The notes under the pieces are model-generated. The model was not told the DNA's origin. It made no database searches and saw nothing but the letters and a program-made list of their open reading frames with translations. A DNA stretch of 64,000 nucleotides from Paenibacillus sp. 1_12. Its GTDB lineage: Bacteria; Bacillota; Bacilli; Paenibacillales; NBRC-103111. The translations under genes were made by a program, and so were the position numbers. The stretch is taken from assembly GCF_900114475.1 (NCBI RefSeq), contig NZ_FOTE01000005.1, positions 62,001 to 126,000 on the forward strand, in the 5' to 3' direction. Below, piece by piece: positions 39,478 through 47,231 of the stretch (within the stretch, counting starts at the first letter, position 1; each line of letters opens with the position of its first letter).

Positions 39478-41724
39478 TCAGCTCCTTTTTTCTTGATTTT
39501 GTAAATTTGGCGGCTGGTTCGATGTAGGAAGGTTCGTTGGATATTCAATTCTTGAATGAAAAATGCCTAATAAGGTTTCATTTAAGGTTCTTGCTATTTG
39601 ATCCAATTCCTTGGTTGTCAGATCACAGTCATTGAATTGCCCGTCATCAAGCCTGCCTTTAATAATTTTGCGTACCATGGAGTCTATCTGTTCCATGTTA
39701 GGACTGCGTAACGATCGGACTGCCGCTTCCACACAATCGGCGATCCCGACAATGGCCACTTCCTTGGATTGTGCGAGTGGGCCATCATAACGGTAGTCCT
39801 GCTCCTCCACTGGAGTTGTATCACCGGATGCTTCTGCGATTTTCTTTGCTTTGTGGTAAAAGAATTGCAGCAGTGTCGTTCCATGATGCTGTTCGGCTAT
39901 ATCGCGAATCTGCTTTGGAATGTGGTATTCCTTCAGCATTTCGACGCCATCTCTGGCGTGCGCTACAATGATTGACTTACTAAGCTCAGGATCCATTTTA
40001 TCATGCGGGTTTTCAATATTCGTCTGATTTTCGATAAAGTAAGCAGGCCGCTTCGTTTTCCCGATATCATGGTAGTAAGCGCCCACTCTGCACAGCAGTC
40101 CATCTGCGCCAATCGCTTCCGCAGCAGTTTCTGCCAGATTGCCAACCATAATACTGTGATGATACGTTCCAGGCGTTTCCGTCAGCAGCTTTCGCAGCAG
40201 TGGGTGATTCGGATTAGACAATTCCACAAGCTTCAAGGGTGATAAGATACCAAAAGCGGTCTCGAAAAAGGGTAAAAGTCCAATGACGAATACAGCTGTA
40301 AGCAATCCGCTGCCCACAATAAACGATAACGCAAACAGCATATTCCTCTTACTCTCATGATCTTCGATCATCATCAGAGAACCCATAAGCAGCATTCCCA
40401 TCAAAGCTACGATAACCCCTGCTTTGAGAATGGCTGAACGCTGTCCTGCCCGCTGGATAGAGAAGATTGCCGCAAATGAGGTCGCAATCGTAATCAGACC
40501 ATATCGAAAATCAAACAGCTGCAGGTGATCCATGTTAAAGATCATGCTTGCCATAATTGCAAACAGCATGGAACCCATAAACGCAAGCTTTTCATCCAAT
40601 AAGATGACAATTAGCATGGCACCCATTGCGGTTGGAGCCAGAAGACCAATATAGGGATAATCCAAATTTTGCACAAGAGTAAAAAGCTTCATACCCATCA
40701 GATTAATAACTATGATCAGCAGCAGCATTAGTAGCTGCACATTATTGGCACTGATGGCGAGCGAGCTTTGTCTGACAAACATATAAACGGCTAATGCTAA
40801 TAGCAGTACCATAATGACCAAGCCCACTCGCGGCCAATAACTGGCTTCGTCCTGAAGCATGTCAAGACTGCTCAATCGCTGGTAAATATCAGCTGTTATC
40901 GGTTCACCTTTACTTACAAGCACGTCGTTTTTATTGACAAAGACCGGCTTCACATTGTCTCTAGCATGGCCCTTAGCGGTTTCAGTGCCTTTTTGATCGA
41001 GAAATTTATTAGGCGTTATTGCAGCTCGTACAATTTCCTGTACCATTTCCCTTGACATACTTTTCGTAAGGGTTGAGCTGTTCACGAGTTCAGCAACCTT
41101 GGCGCGTACGGTCTGGGCATCCATGATCTGATCATTCATCAATCGTGTCACGATCTCTTTGGCGACCGGCTCCATCAAGGTGAGATCTTCTTTAGGCAAA
41201 CGCGGCATTTTGTAAAAGGTTTCCTCAGGAATACGATACTGCTGCTCACTGATTTTTTTGCGCATCTCTTGCAATAAAGCATCGTTATATTGACCGCTGA
41301 TCGTAAAGTTCTGTATCTGTCTATCCAAGTGATCCTGGGCAAGAACGGGAAACACCGATTTGAATATATTTACCTTATCCCCGATGGTTACCTCTGAGTC
41401 TGCATTGATTTGCTGCAGTTTCTCGAACATCGCTTCAATCAAAGCCTCGTTTTTCAAAGACACAATCCTGTATACAGGCTGTACGTGCTGTGCGGCATCC
41501 TCTTTGGCCTTTTCGGTCGCAATAGCGTTTTCAATGGCACGTGGCGCTAAAATATCCTTTTCTGCTGTCGTACCGACTCGAATATCATAGGTTTGCGGGA
41601 TCATCCTGCTCGTCAGGGATGCATACAAAACGGCTGTAAGCAATACAAACAGAAGAAAGCGCACCAAGGCGCTATATTTCCAGCCAACGAGCGGATTTTG
41701 AAGTTTTCGTTGAATAGGGTTCAT
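39478..41724 (-). CDS. pgpH: Cyclic-di-AMP phosphodiesterase PgpH (7TM-HD)
   Basis: Membrane HD-domain hydrolase that linearises c-di-AMP. One N-terminal membrane segment (about 19-37), an extracellular 7TMR-HDED region (about 40-290), seven membrane segments (about 300-500), then the cytoplasmic HD domain: TPGTYHHSIMVGNLAE, GAYYHDIGKTKRP, IVAHARDGVEML, IAEQHHGTTLL and IADCVEAAVRSL. 748 residues. Known as YqfF in B. subtilis, in the same position between phoH and ybeY. Start ATG at 41724. Confidence 0.95.
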   Translation of the reverse strand: MNPIQRKLQNPLVGWKYSALVRFLLFVLLTAVLYASLTSRMIPQTYDIRVGTTAEKDILAPRAIENAIATEKAKEDAAQHVQPVYRIVSLKNEALIEAMFEKLQQINADSEVTIGDKVNIFKSVFPVLAQDHLDRQIQNFTISGQYNDALLQEMRKKISEQQYRIPEETFYKMPRLPKEDLTLMEPVAKEIVTRLMNDQIMDAQTVRAKVAELVNSSTLTKSMSREMVQEIVRAAITPNKFLDQKGTETAKGHARDNVKPVFVNKNDVLVSKGEPITADIYQRLSSLDMLQDEASYWPRVGLVIMVLLLALAVYMFVRQSSLAISANNVQLLMLLLIIVINLMGMKLFTLVQNLDYPYIGLLAPTAMGAMLIVILLDEKLAFMGSMLFAIMASMIFNMDHLQLFDFRYGLITIATSFAAIFSIQRAGQRSAILKAGVIVALMGMLLMGSLMMIEDHESKRNMLFALSFIVGSGLLTAVFVIGLLPFFETAFGILSPLKLVELSNPNHPLLRKLLTETPGTYHHSIMVGNLAETAAEAIGADGLLCRVGAYYHDIGKTKRPAYFIENQTNIENPHDKMDPELSKSIIVAHARDGVEMLKEYHIPKQIRDIAEQHHGTTLLQFFYHKAKKIAEASGDTTPVEEQDYRYDGPLAQSKEVAIVGIADCVEAAVRSLRSPNMEQIDSMVRKIIKGRLDDGQFNDCDLTTKELDQIARTLNETLLGIFHSRIEYPTNLPTSNQPPNLQNQEKRS

Positions 41725-41776
41725 TGCGAAAGGTCATCCCTTTCTATACGCATCCTGATTGGAAAGCAGTATCAGG

Positions 41777-42742
41777 TTATTTGTCGTTATGTTCGTTGTA
41801 GGCAATAATGATTTTTTGAACCAATGCATGTCTGACAACATCTGCCTCGGAGAATTCGATAAATCCGATTTCTTCGATTCCTTTCAAAATGCGCTGTACC
41901 TCGATAAGACCCGATGATTTGCCGCGCGGTAGATCTATCTGCGTAACATCTCCAGTAATAACCATTTTCGAGCCAAAACCCAGACGCGTCAAGAACATCT
42001 TCATTTGCTCAGGTGTCGTGTTCTGCGCCTCATCCAAAATAATAAACGATTCATCCAGCGTCCGTCCACGCATATAAGCGAGCGGAGCAATTTCAATCAA
42101 GCCTCTTTCAAGCGATTTCAACACCTGCTCAGGCCCGAGAACATCGTTAAGTGCATCATACAATGGGCGAAGGTAGGGGTCAACCTTTTCCTGCAGATCA
42201 CCCGGCAAAAAACCCAGACTTTCTCCAGCTTCGACCGCAGGTCTTGTCAGCACGATCCGTTTCACTTTACCTTCCTTAAGAGCTGTAACCGCGATAACGA
42301 CAGCAAGATACGTTTTACCCGTACCTGCGGGACCGATGCCGAAGACGATATCTTTTTGTTTGATGGTCGACACGTATTGCTTTTGACCAATGGTTTTTAC
42401 CCGGATAGGCTTGCCCTTGTGTGTAGTTGCAATGTCACCTTTAAATAAATCGAGGAGCTGATCTGCTTTCATTTGCTTGGATAGCTCAATAGCATACATT
42501 ACATCGCGCTCGGTCAATATGTAATTGTTTCGAACGAGTTCCAGAAGTACGTCAAATAGCTGCTGAAGTGAATCCATTTCACCGGCTCCACCCCTAATGA
42601 CGATTTCTTCACCTCGTGACTGAATGCTGGCTCGGGTCTGCTGCTCGATCAACTGCAAGAACTTGTCCTGCGGACCAAACAAAGCGAGTCCCTCAGTTGT
42701 ATTCTTTAAAGATACTTTGATAAAACGTGAGTGGTCAGTCAA
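41777..42742 (-). CDS. phoH: PhoH-family ATPase (PhoL type)
   Basis: 321 residues: KH-like N-terminal part (about 1-110) and a P-loop ATPase with GPAGTGKTYLAVV (about 138-150), TRPAVEAGESLGFLPGD, MRGRTLDESFIILDEAQNTT and GDVTQIDLPR. PhoH-like proteins next to ybeY are linked to RNA metabolism. The start is a TTG at 42742; AAGGAG of the hairpin module precedes it by about 10 nt. It follows yqfD. Confidence 0.93.
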   Translation of the reverse strand: MTDHSRFIKVSLKNTTEGLALFGPQDKFLQLIEQQTRASIQSRGEEIVIRGGAGEMDSLQQLFDVLLELVRNNYILTERDVMYAIELSKQMKADQLLDLFKGDIATTHKGKPIRVKTIGQKQYVSTIKQKDIVFGIGPAGTGKTYLAVVIAVTALKEGKVKRIVLTRPAVEAGESLGFLPGDLQEKVDPYLRPLYDALNDVLGPEQVLKSLERGLIEIAPLAYMRGRTLDESFIILDEAQNTTPEQMKMFLTRLGFGSKMVITGDVTQIDLPRGKSSGLIEVQRILKGIEEIGFIEFSEADVVRHALVQKIIIAYNEHNDK

Positions 42743-42752
42743 CAGGCCTCTT

Positions 42753-42792
42753 CTCCTTAAAGTTTGCGTAGCAAACTAGCATCGTAAGCATT
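42753..42792 (-). repeat. Dispersed hairpin-Shine-Dalgarno module before phoH
   Basis: Minus strand: TGCTTACGATGCT lead, perfect hairpin AGTTTGC-TAC-GCAAACT (42761-42777), then TTTAAGGAG serving phoH. Its stem is 7 bp where the 8.5-kb copies have 9 bp. Confidence 0.75.
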
Positions 42793-42810
42793 TACCTTCA
42801 AGCGAATACA

Positions 42811-43989
42811 TTATGGTATAATAGCTTGTTCTTGGGCAATCATTTCTTCCACTTCCAAATGCACTTCCATATAAACTTTACCATTGTCCGTCTTTTCATG
42901 CAAAATTTTTTCATTTACGACCTTCGCGTCGCCACCAGCAGCGGCTATGATTTCAAGCTTGGCCTGCTCCATACCGAGTGCTCGAGCCTCCTGCAGATCC
43001 AAGGGACGCTCGATGTGCTGGATTTCCATAATTCGTTCGCGCAGCCAGCCTATGGGTAGAACGTAATCTCTCCATTGCAGTGTCTTTCGCTCCGGTATTG
43101 TCTCAAAGTGCTCGAAGCTCAAGGCACCATATCCCGTAAGCTGCAAGGCTCGACTACCCAATATCAGATAAGAACGGTTTTGTGTCGTACCTGTATAGGT
43201 CTTATACTGCCGAAGGAGTGGAACCTCGACCTGCGGTGTATACCAAACTATTCCTCTAACCTGACCGCTCGCAACTACCGTTTGCCGATGCGTTTCATCG
43301 CCCAGAATACCGGATATGAGGATATCTCCTTTTTTCACATATGTATTCGGCTTGGCAATCGGTCTTCCCTTTTCAGCAAAAATCGATGTCACCAGAGCGC
43401 TCTTGGAAGCCACCAGATGACGAGGATTCAGCAGCTGCGGCTTATCAGGCAAAGTTGCCTCCACAACCTTGATTACCACCTGCGTGCCCTGTATTTCAAC
43501 ACCCACCCATGCCGTTCCCTCCAGCTTTCCCTGCAGGTTTTTGGACAAAACATCCGCATCCTTAAGCCGGAACTTCCACTGCAGCTTGTAGATCCCTTCC
43601 TGCTTGGCTGTCTGTAAAATATCCTGCGTACTGATGAGTTCATTACCTTCAACTCGAACCTGCCAAACCAACGAAGACAGCAAATAGAGCCCAATAATAA
43701 AACCAATCAGGCCGATTGCAAAAAACTTACGTTTTTCCAACCTATGCAGCAAAAAAGGGAATCCAAACCGTTGAAGCACATGAACCCGACAGCCTGTCTC
43801 TTTTAAAAGCGGGCGAAGCCCGAAAAAATCTTTCAATGACAAATAGAGCTTCGCATGACCTTCATAAAAACCAATATCCCAAGCCATTATACGCTGCTCA
43901 ACCAATCGATTAATGAATGCTTCCAAGTTCTGTCCGCGAACCTCTATTCGGACGTATCCTCTTACCGATAAAAAAATGGATGATTTCAA
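42811..43989 (-). CDS. yqfD: Sporulation protein YqfD
   Basis: 392-residue SigE-type sporulation protein made in the mother cell; distantly similar to SpoIVFA/FtsQ-like POTRA folds. N-terminal soluble part with GYVRIEVRGQNLEAFINRL, one membrane segment about 88-108 (FFAIGLIGFIIGLYLLSSLV), then extracellular region with WQVRVEGN and GDILISGILGDE. Start ATG at 43989. Between yqfC (15 nt) and phoH, as in B. subtilis. Confidence 0.92.
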   Translation of the reverse strand: MKSSIFLSVRGYVRIEVRGQNLEAFINRLVEQRIMAWDIGFYEGHAKLYLSLKDFFGLRPLLKETGCRVHVLQRFGFPFLLHRLEKRKFFAIGLIGFIIGLYLLSSLVWQVRVEGNELISTQDILQTAKQEGIYKLQWKFRLKDADVLSKNLQGKLEGTAWVGVEIQGTQVVIKVVEATLPDKPQLLNPRHLVASKSALVTSIFAEKGRPIAKPNTYVKKGDILISGILGDETHRQTVVASGQVRGIVWYTPQVEVPLLRQYKTYTGTTQNRSYLILGSRALQLTGYGALSFEHFETIPERKTLQWRDYVLPIGWLRERIMEIQHIERPLDLQEARALGMEQAKLEIIAAAGGDAKVVNEKILHEKTDNGKVYMEVHLEVEEMIAQEQAIIP

Positions 43990-44004
43990 ATCGGTGCACC
44001 TCTT

Positions 44005-44283
44005 TTATGGAATATATTTGAGTTCATGAACAATTCCCTCAATGAACACTTCCTCAGGATAAATAACCCGGATCACTAGCTCCTTCCCATGTACCTCAAG
44101 CTTTCCTTTGGATAAGCCGAGCCTCAGCAGTTCACTTGAAACATGCTGTACACCACGGTGATTTTCAATATATAGCTGAACATTGCCAATCATCGTTATA
44201 CGGGGCAAGTCCGATGTGACATCCTGAGGAAGGTCCAGCAGTTGGGAGGTAAGTTTATGAATACCTCGAGTAATACTTCGCAT
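44005..44283 (-). CDS. yqfC: Sporulation protein YqfC
   Basis: 92-residue YabP/YqfC-family protein (LDLPQDVTSDLPRITMIGN, LYIENHRGVQHVSSELLRL, KGKLEVHGKELVIRVIYPEE), beta-rich and produced in the mother cell. Start ATG at 44283 has AAGGGGG. First gene of the yqfC-yqfD-phoH run. A SigE-like promoter candidate lies about 100 nt upstream. Confidence 0.9.
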   Translation of the reverse strand: MRSITRGIHKLTSQLLDLPQDVTSDLPRITMIGNVQLYIENHRGVQHVSSELLRLGLSKGKLEVHGKELVIRVIYPEEVFIEGIVHELKYIP

Positions 44284-44380
44284 ACCGATCCCCCTTGAGA
44301 GCTTTTAGACGGATAGTGTACTTCCTAAGAGTCTCACGAATTATTGCGTTGTACTTCCTGAACGAATACATACTGTTTAC

Positions 44381-44409
44381 AACATATGCGAATGAAACGC
44401 TGTTTATGA
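44381..44409 (-). promoter_or_regulatory. Weak SigE-like promoter upstream of yqfC
   Basis: Minus strand TCATAAA (44403-44409) and CATATGTT (44381-44388), about 14 nt apart, resemble SigE boxes (KMATATT / CATACANT) imperfectly. Supported mainly by yqfC being SigE-dependent in B. subtilis. Confidence 0.3.
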
Positions 44410-44416
44410 AAACATG

Positions 44417-44459
44417 CAAAAGAACCTCTAACTCCACTATTGAGCGGCATCAGAGGTTT
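44417..44459 (-). terminator. Terminator of the flavin monooxygenase gene
   Basis: Stem AAACCTCTGA / TTAGAGGTT around an 18-nt interior, followed on the minus strand by CTTTTG; 48 nt past the stop at 44507. Confidence 0.65.
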
Positions 44460-44506
44460 CAAATGTTGTTGGCTATTATACGATATTTGCTGGAGCGGCT
44501 ATTTGC

Positions 44507-45859
44507 TTAATGGGCTGCTTCCCTCTGGATGTTGGGTAGCTGCAGATCATGAAACCTTCTATTGGCAGGGCGATTTAAACCGAGATTTTGTCTTAATGTG
44601 GTTCCCTCGTAAGCGGTCCGGAACAAGCCGCGATTTTGCAATTCCGGTACTACCTTATTGACGAACGCATCCAGACCACTTGGGAAAATTTGCGGAAGTA
44701 TGTTAAAGCCATCGGCTCCCCCGTTCTTAAACCATCCTTCAATGAAATCAGCGACCTGGAGTGTAGAGCCTGAAAAGGTCACATGCCCATGTCCACCAGC
44801 ACTGCGACTCAGCAGCTGCCGAATCGTCATTCGAGAATCTCTACGCGCCGCGTCCATGATCACATCATGCCGACTGGTAATGCCCAAAGTAAACTCCTCC
44901 GATGGTCTAATATTTTGAACAGGCACGGGACCGTCAAGCGGGAATTCCGCTAAATCCACATTAAAATGTTGAGACATTTGCTTAAGCGCATTTGGTAAAT
45001 TTATCAATGAGAATAACTCATCCTCGAGATCACGGGCTTCCGCTTCCGTATCTGCAACGATCGGGCTCAGTCCTGGCATAATGAGCAATTGCTCTGGAGT
45101 ACGGCCGTGTTTAGCAAGCCGCGACTTCACATCGGAGTAAAATTCCTGTGCCGCACCAAGCGTTTGCTGTGCCGTAAAAATCACTTCTGCTGTCTTGGCC
45201 GCCAGTTCCTTACCTCGATCCGAAGAGCCCGCCTGAACCAGCACAGGATAGCCCTGAAGAGGACGTGGAATGTTAAGCGGCCCCTTCACCGAATAATAAG
45301 CACCGTTAAAGTTAATTTCTTGAACTTTGCTGGAATCCAATTGTTCAGATGACGATTTATCATAGAGCAAAGCATCATCATCCCAGCTGTCCCACAAACG
45401 CTTAACGACCTCAACGAATTCATCGCCAATCTCATAGCGTAATGCTACCTCCGGATGCGCTTCCCTGCTAAAATTAAATGCGGCAGATTGAGCGCCTGTG
45501 ACAATATTCCAAGCTGCCCTCCCGCCGCTAATATGATCTAACGATGCGAATTTTCTAGCTACATGGAAAGGCTCATTGTACGTGGTTCCGACTGTTGCAA
45601 TAAATCCGATATGCTTGGTCAAAGCAGCTAGGGCGGACATCATAGTGAAAGGCTCCAGCCTTCGGGATGCTCCTGAGTAGCCATCTGCTACGAACACAGC
45701 ATCAAATAATCCTTTTTCCGCAGTTTGCGCCAAATTTGCGTAGTGTTGGATATCCATATCCTGCTTCGGGTTTGTCGAAGTATGACGCCAGGAGGCTGAA
45801 TGGTGGCCTGATCCATTAATAAATACGTTAAAATGCAATTTTCTTTCTGCTTTACTCAT
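44507..45859 (-). CDS. NtaA/SnaA/DszA-family FMN-dependent monooxygenase
   Basis: Bacterial luciferase-fold (LLM) monooxygenase using FMNH2 from a partner reductase. Family blocks: FINGSGHHSASWRHT at the N-terminus, EKGLFDAVFVADG, RLEPFTMMSALAA, ISGGRAAWNIVTG, YPVLVQAGSSDRGKELAA and GADGFNILPQIFPSGLDAFV. Relatives open organosulfur or aminopolycarboxylate compounds; the substrate is unknown. No reductase or transporter gene is adjacent. It has its own promoter, leader attenuator and terminator and interrupts the yqeY-yqfC order. ATG at 45859 is best spaced from GAGGTG; 45862 is an alternative. Confidence 0.9.
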   Translation of the reverse strand: MSKAERKLHFNVFINGSGHHSASWRHTSTNPKQDMDIQHYANLAQTAEKGLFDAVFVADGYSGASRRLEPFTMMSALAALTKHIGFIATVGTTYNEPFHVARKFASLDHISGGRAAWNIVTGAQSAAFNFSREAHPEVALRYEIGDEFVEVVKRLWDSWDDDALLYDKSSSEQLDSSKVQEINFNGAYYSVKGPLNIPRPLQGYPVLVQAGSSDRGKELAAKTAEVIFTAQQTLGAAQEFYSDVKSRLAKHGRTPEQLLIMPGLSPIVADTEAEARDLEDELFSLINLPNALKQMSQHFNVDLAEFPLDGPVPVQNIRPSEEFTLGITSRHDVIMDAARRDSRMTIRQLLSRSAGGHGHVTFSGSTLQVADFIEGWFKNGGADGFNILPQIFPSGLDAFVNKVVPELQNRGLFRTAYEGTTLRQNLGLNRPANRRFHDLQLPNIQREAAH

Positions 45860-45891
45860 CATAACACCTCATTTTCTTTAATATAAAACAC

Positions 45892-45930
45892 AAAAAACCG
45901 AAGAGCAGCCATTCAGGCCGATCTCCGGTT
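45892..45930 (-). promoter_or_regulatory. Attenuator-like intrinsic terminator in the monooxygenase leader
   Basis: Minus strand: a 15-bp stem with one mismatch and two G-U pairs (arms 45896-45910 and 45916-45930), 5-nt loop, then T6 (45892-45897). It lies between the promoter (45978-46006) and the gene start. Just upstream stands CCGG-ACAA-CCGG, which overlaps the terminator arm and could form part of an alternative fold. Confidence 0.75.
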
Positions 45931-45977
45931 GTCCGGTTTCTAATACACAATAATCCACATGTGTTTACTATGATTAA

Positions 45978-46006
45978 AATATATCATTGATTTTATTAAC
46001 TGTCAA
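45978..46006 (-). promoter_or_regulatory. SigA promoter of the monooxygenase gene
   Basis: TTGACA (46001-46006), 17 nt, TATATT (45978-45983). The transcript would start near 45970 and have a leader of about 110 nt. Confidence 0.85.
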
Positions 46007-46035
46007 TAATTTGAAGTATCCACCTGAATCCAAAC

Positions 46036-46065
46036 AAAAAACACTCCTAAAAGGAGTGTTTTTTT
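46036..46065. terminator. Terminator of rpsU-yqeY
   Basis: Stem ACACTCCT / AGGAGTGT with A-run and T-run on the two sides, 5 nt past the yqeY stop. Confidence 0.9.
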
Positions 46066-46069
46066 GCTG

Positions 46070-46513
46070 CTATGATAATAGCTGTTGAACGGCTTGATTG
46101 ACAATTTTGCCATCAGCACGTCCCTTCACCTTTGGCATCAATGCACCCATGACTTTTCCCATATCCGCTTTAGAAGAGGCACCCACTTCTTGGATGGTCT
46201 GCTGTACAATGGATTTCACTTCTTCTTCAGTAAGCTGCTGCGGTAAGTACTCGATCAGAATTTCAATTTCAGCCTTAACAGTTTCTGCCAGGTCATCACG
46301 ACCGGCTTTTTCGAACTCTTGGAGGGAATCCCTACGTTGTTTTATCTCGCGACTTAGAACTTCAAGTACTTCTTGGTCATCTAAGGGTTTACGTTGATCT
46401 ATCTCGATATTCTTGATAGAGGCACGAACCATACGGATTACGGAGAGTTTAAACTTGGCCTGGCTCTTCATCGCAAGCTTCATATCTTCATTGAGTTTTT
46501 CGCTTAAGCTCAT
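46070..46513 (-). CDS. yqeY: GatB/YqeY-domain protein YqeY
   Basis: 147-residue all-helical protein similar to the C-terminal tRNA-interacting domain of Gat[65 protein letters not shown] and [20 protein letters not shown]. Exact role unknown. ATG at 46513 with a GGGGG site, 12 nt after rpsU. Confidence 0.95.
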   Translation of the reverse strand: MSLSEKLNEDMKLAMKSQAKFKLSVIRMVRASIKNIEIDQRKPLDDQEVLEVLSREIKQRRDSLQEFEKAGRDDLAETVKAEIEILIEYLPQQLTEEEVKSIVQQTIQEVGASSKADMGKVMGALMPKVKGRADGKIVNQAVQQLLS

Positions 46514-46525
46514 CGTTTAAGCCCC

Positions 46526-46699
46526 CTAGAACTTTCTCTTACGAGCAGCCTCAGACTTTAACTTACGCTTAACGCTTGGTTTTTCATAATGCTTGCGTTT
46601 CTTTACCTCCGCTAACACGCCATCTTTTGCGATGGTGCGCTTAAAGCGACGAAGTGCAGCATCTATAGTTTCATTTTTGCGAACTCGAGTTTCTGACAC
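46526..46699 (-). CDS. rpsU: 30S ribosomal protein S21
   Basis: 57 residues: [40 protein letters not shown], then the basic tail [14 protein letters not shown]. Start is a GTG at 46699 after GGAGGGAGG. It has a strong SigA promoter and leads the rpsU-yqeY unit. S21 takes part in initiation and contacts the 16S 3' end. Confidence 0.96.
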   Translation of the reverse strand: MSETRVRKNETIDAALRRFKRTIAKDGVLAEVKKRKHYEKPSVKRKLKSEAARKRKF

Positions 46700-46759
46700 C
46701 AGTTTTCCCTCCCTCCGAACAGACCGTCCAAGACAAAAAAAAGCAGTTTATCAACTACA

Positions 46760-46788
46760 ATTATATTGCATACACAAACATAGGTCAA
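46760..46788 (-). promoter_or_regulatory. SigA promoter of rpsU
   Basis: TTGACC (46783-46788), 17 nt, TATAAT (46760-46765), 61 nt before the GTG start. Confidence 0.85.
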
Positions 46789-46805
46789 CCTAGAAGAGGA
46801 AAAAT

Positions 46806-47150
46806 TTATTTTGCGTTGAGCGCACCCAGTTTTTCACCAGCCAAAAGGTGATAATGAATGTGAAAAACCACTTGTCCGGAGTCCGCTCCACAGTTGTTAA
46901 TCAACCTGTAGCCGCTGTCATAGACGCCTTCCTGTTTCGCAATCTCCTGGGCAGCGATATGTAAATCCCCGATCAATCCGCGGTCATCCGCCTCTACATC
47001 ATTCATGGTAGCAATGTGTTTTTTGGGAATAATTAAAATATGTACGGGTGCCGCAGGCTGAATGTCGCGAAATGCCAATACGTGCTCGTTCTCATACACT
47101 TTGGTGGAAGGAATCGATCCTTCTACGATTTTGCAAAATATACAACTCAC
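46806..47150 (-). CDS. hinT: Histidine triad (HIT) protein, HinT type
   Basis: 114-residue nucleotide hydrolase of the HIT family (purine nucleoside phosphoramidase type). N-terminal zinc-like CIFCKIV, PVHILIIPKKHIATMND, and the catalytic triad H-I-H-Y-H-L-L near residue 100. Length is typical. Start ATG at 47150 with AAGGAGG. It lies upstream of rpsU on the same strand, a frequent Firmicute neighbourhood. Confidence 0.95.
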   Translation of the reverse strand: MSCIFCKIVEGSIPSTKVYENEHVLAFRDIQPAAPVHILIIPKKHIATMNDVEADDRGLIGDLHIAAQEIAKQEGVYDSGYRLINNCGADSGQVVFHIHYHLLAGEKLGALNAK

Positions 47151-47231
47151 AAATGGAAACCTCCTTTGTACTAACGATCAGAAATACTTTTCTATAATAC
47201 CGAATACAGGTCTGAAAATCCAGTTCGTGCT

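Noticed and set aside
45892-46006. SAM (S-box), T-box or FMN riboswitch in the monooxygenase leader
   Set aside because: The leader is too short and lacks the conserved words of those classes; only the terminator is clear, so no class was assigned.
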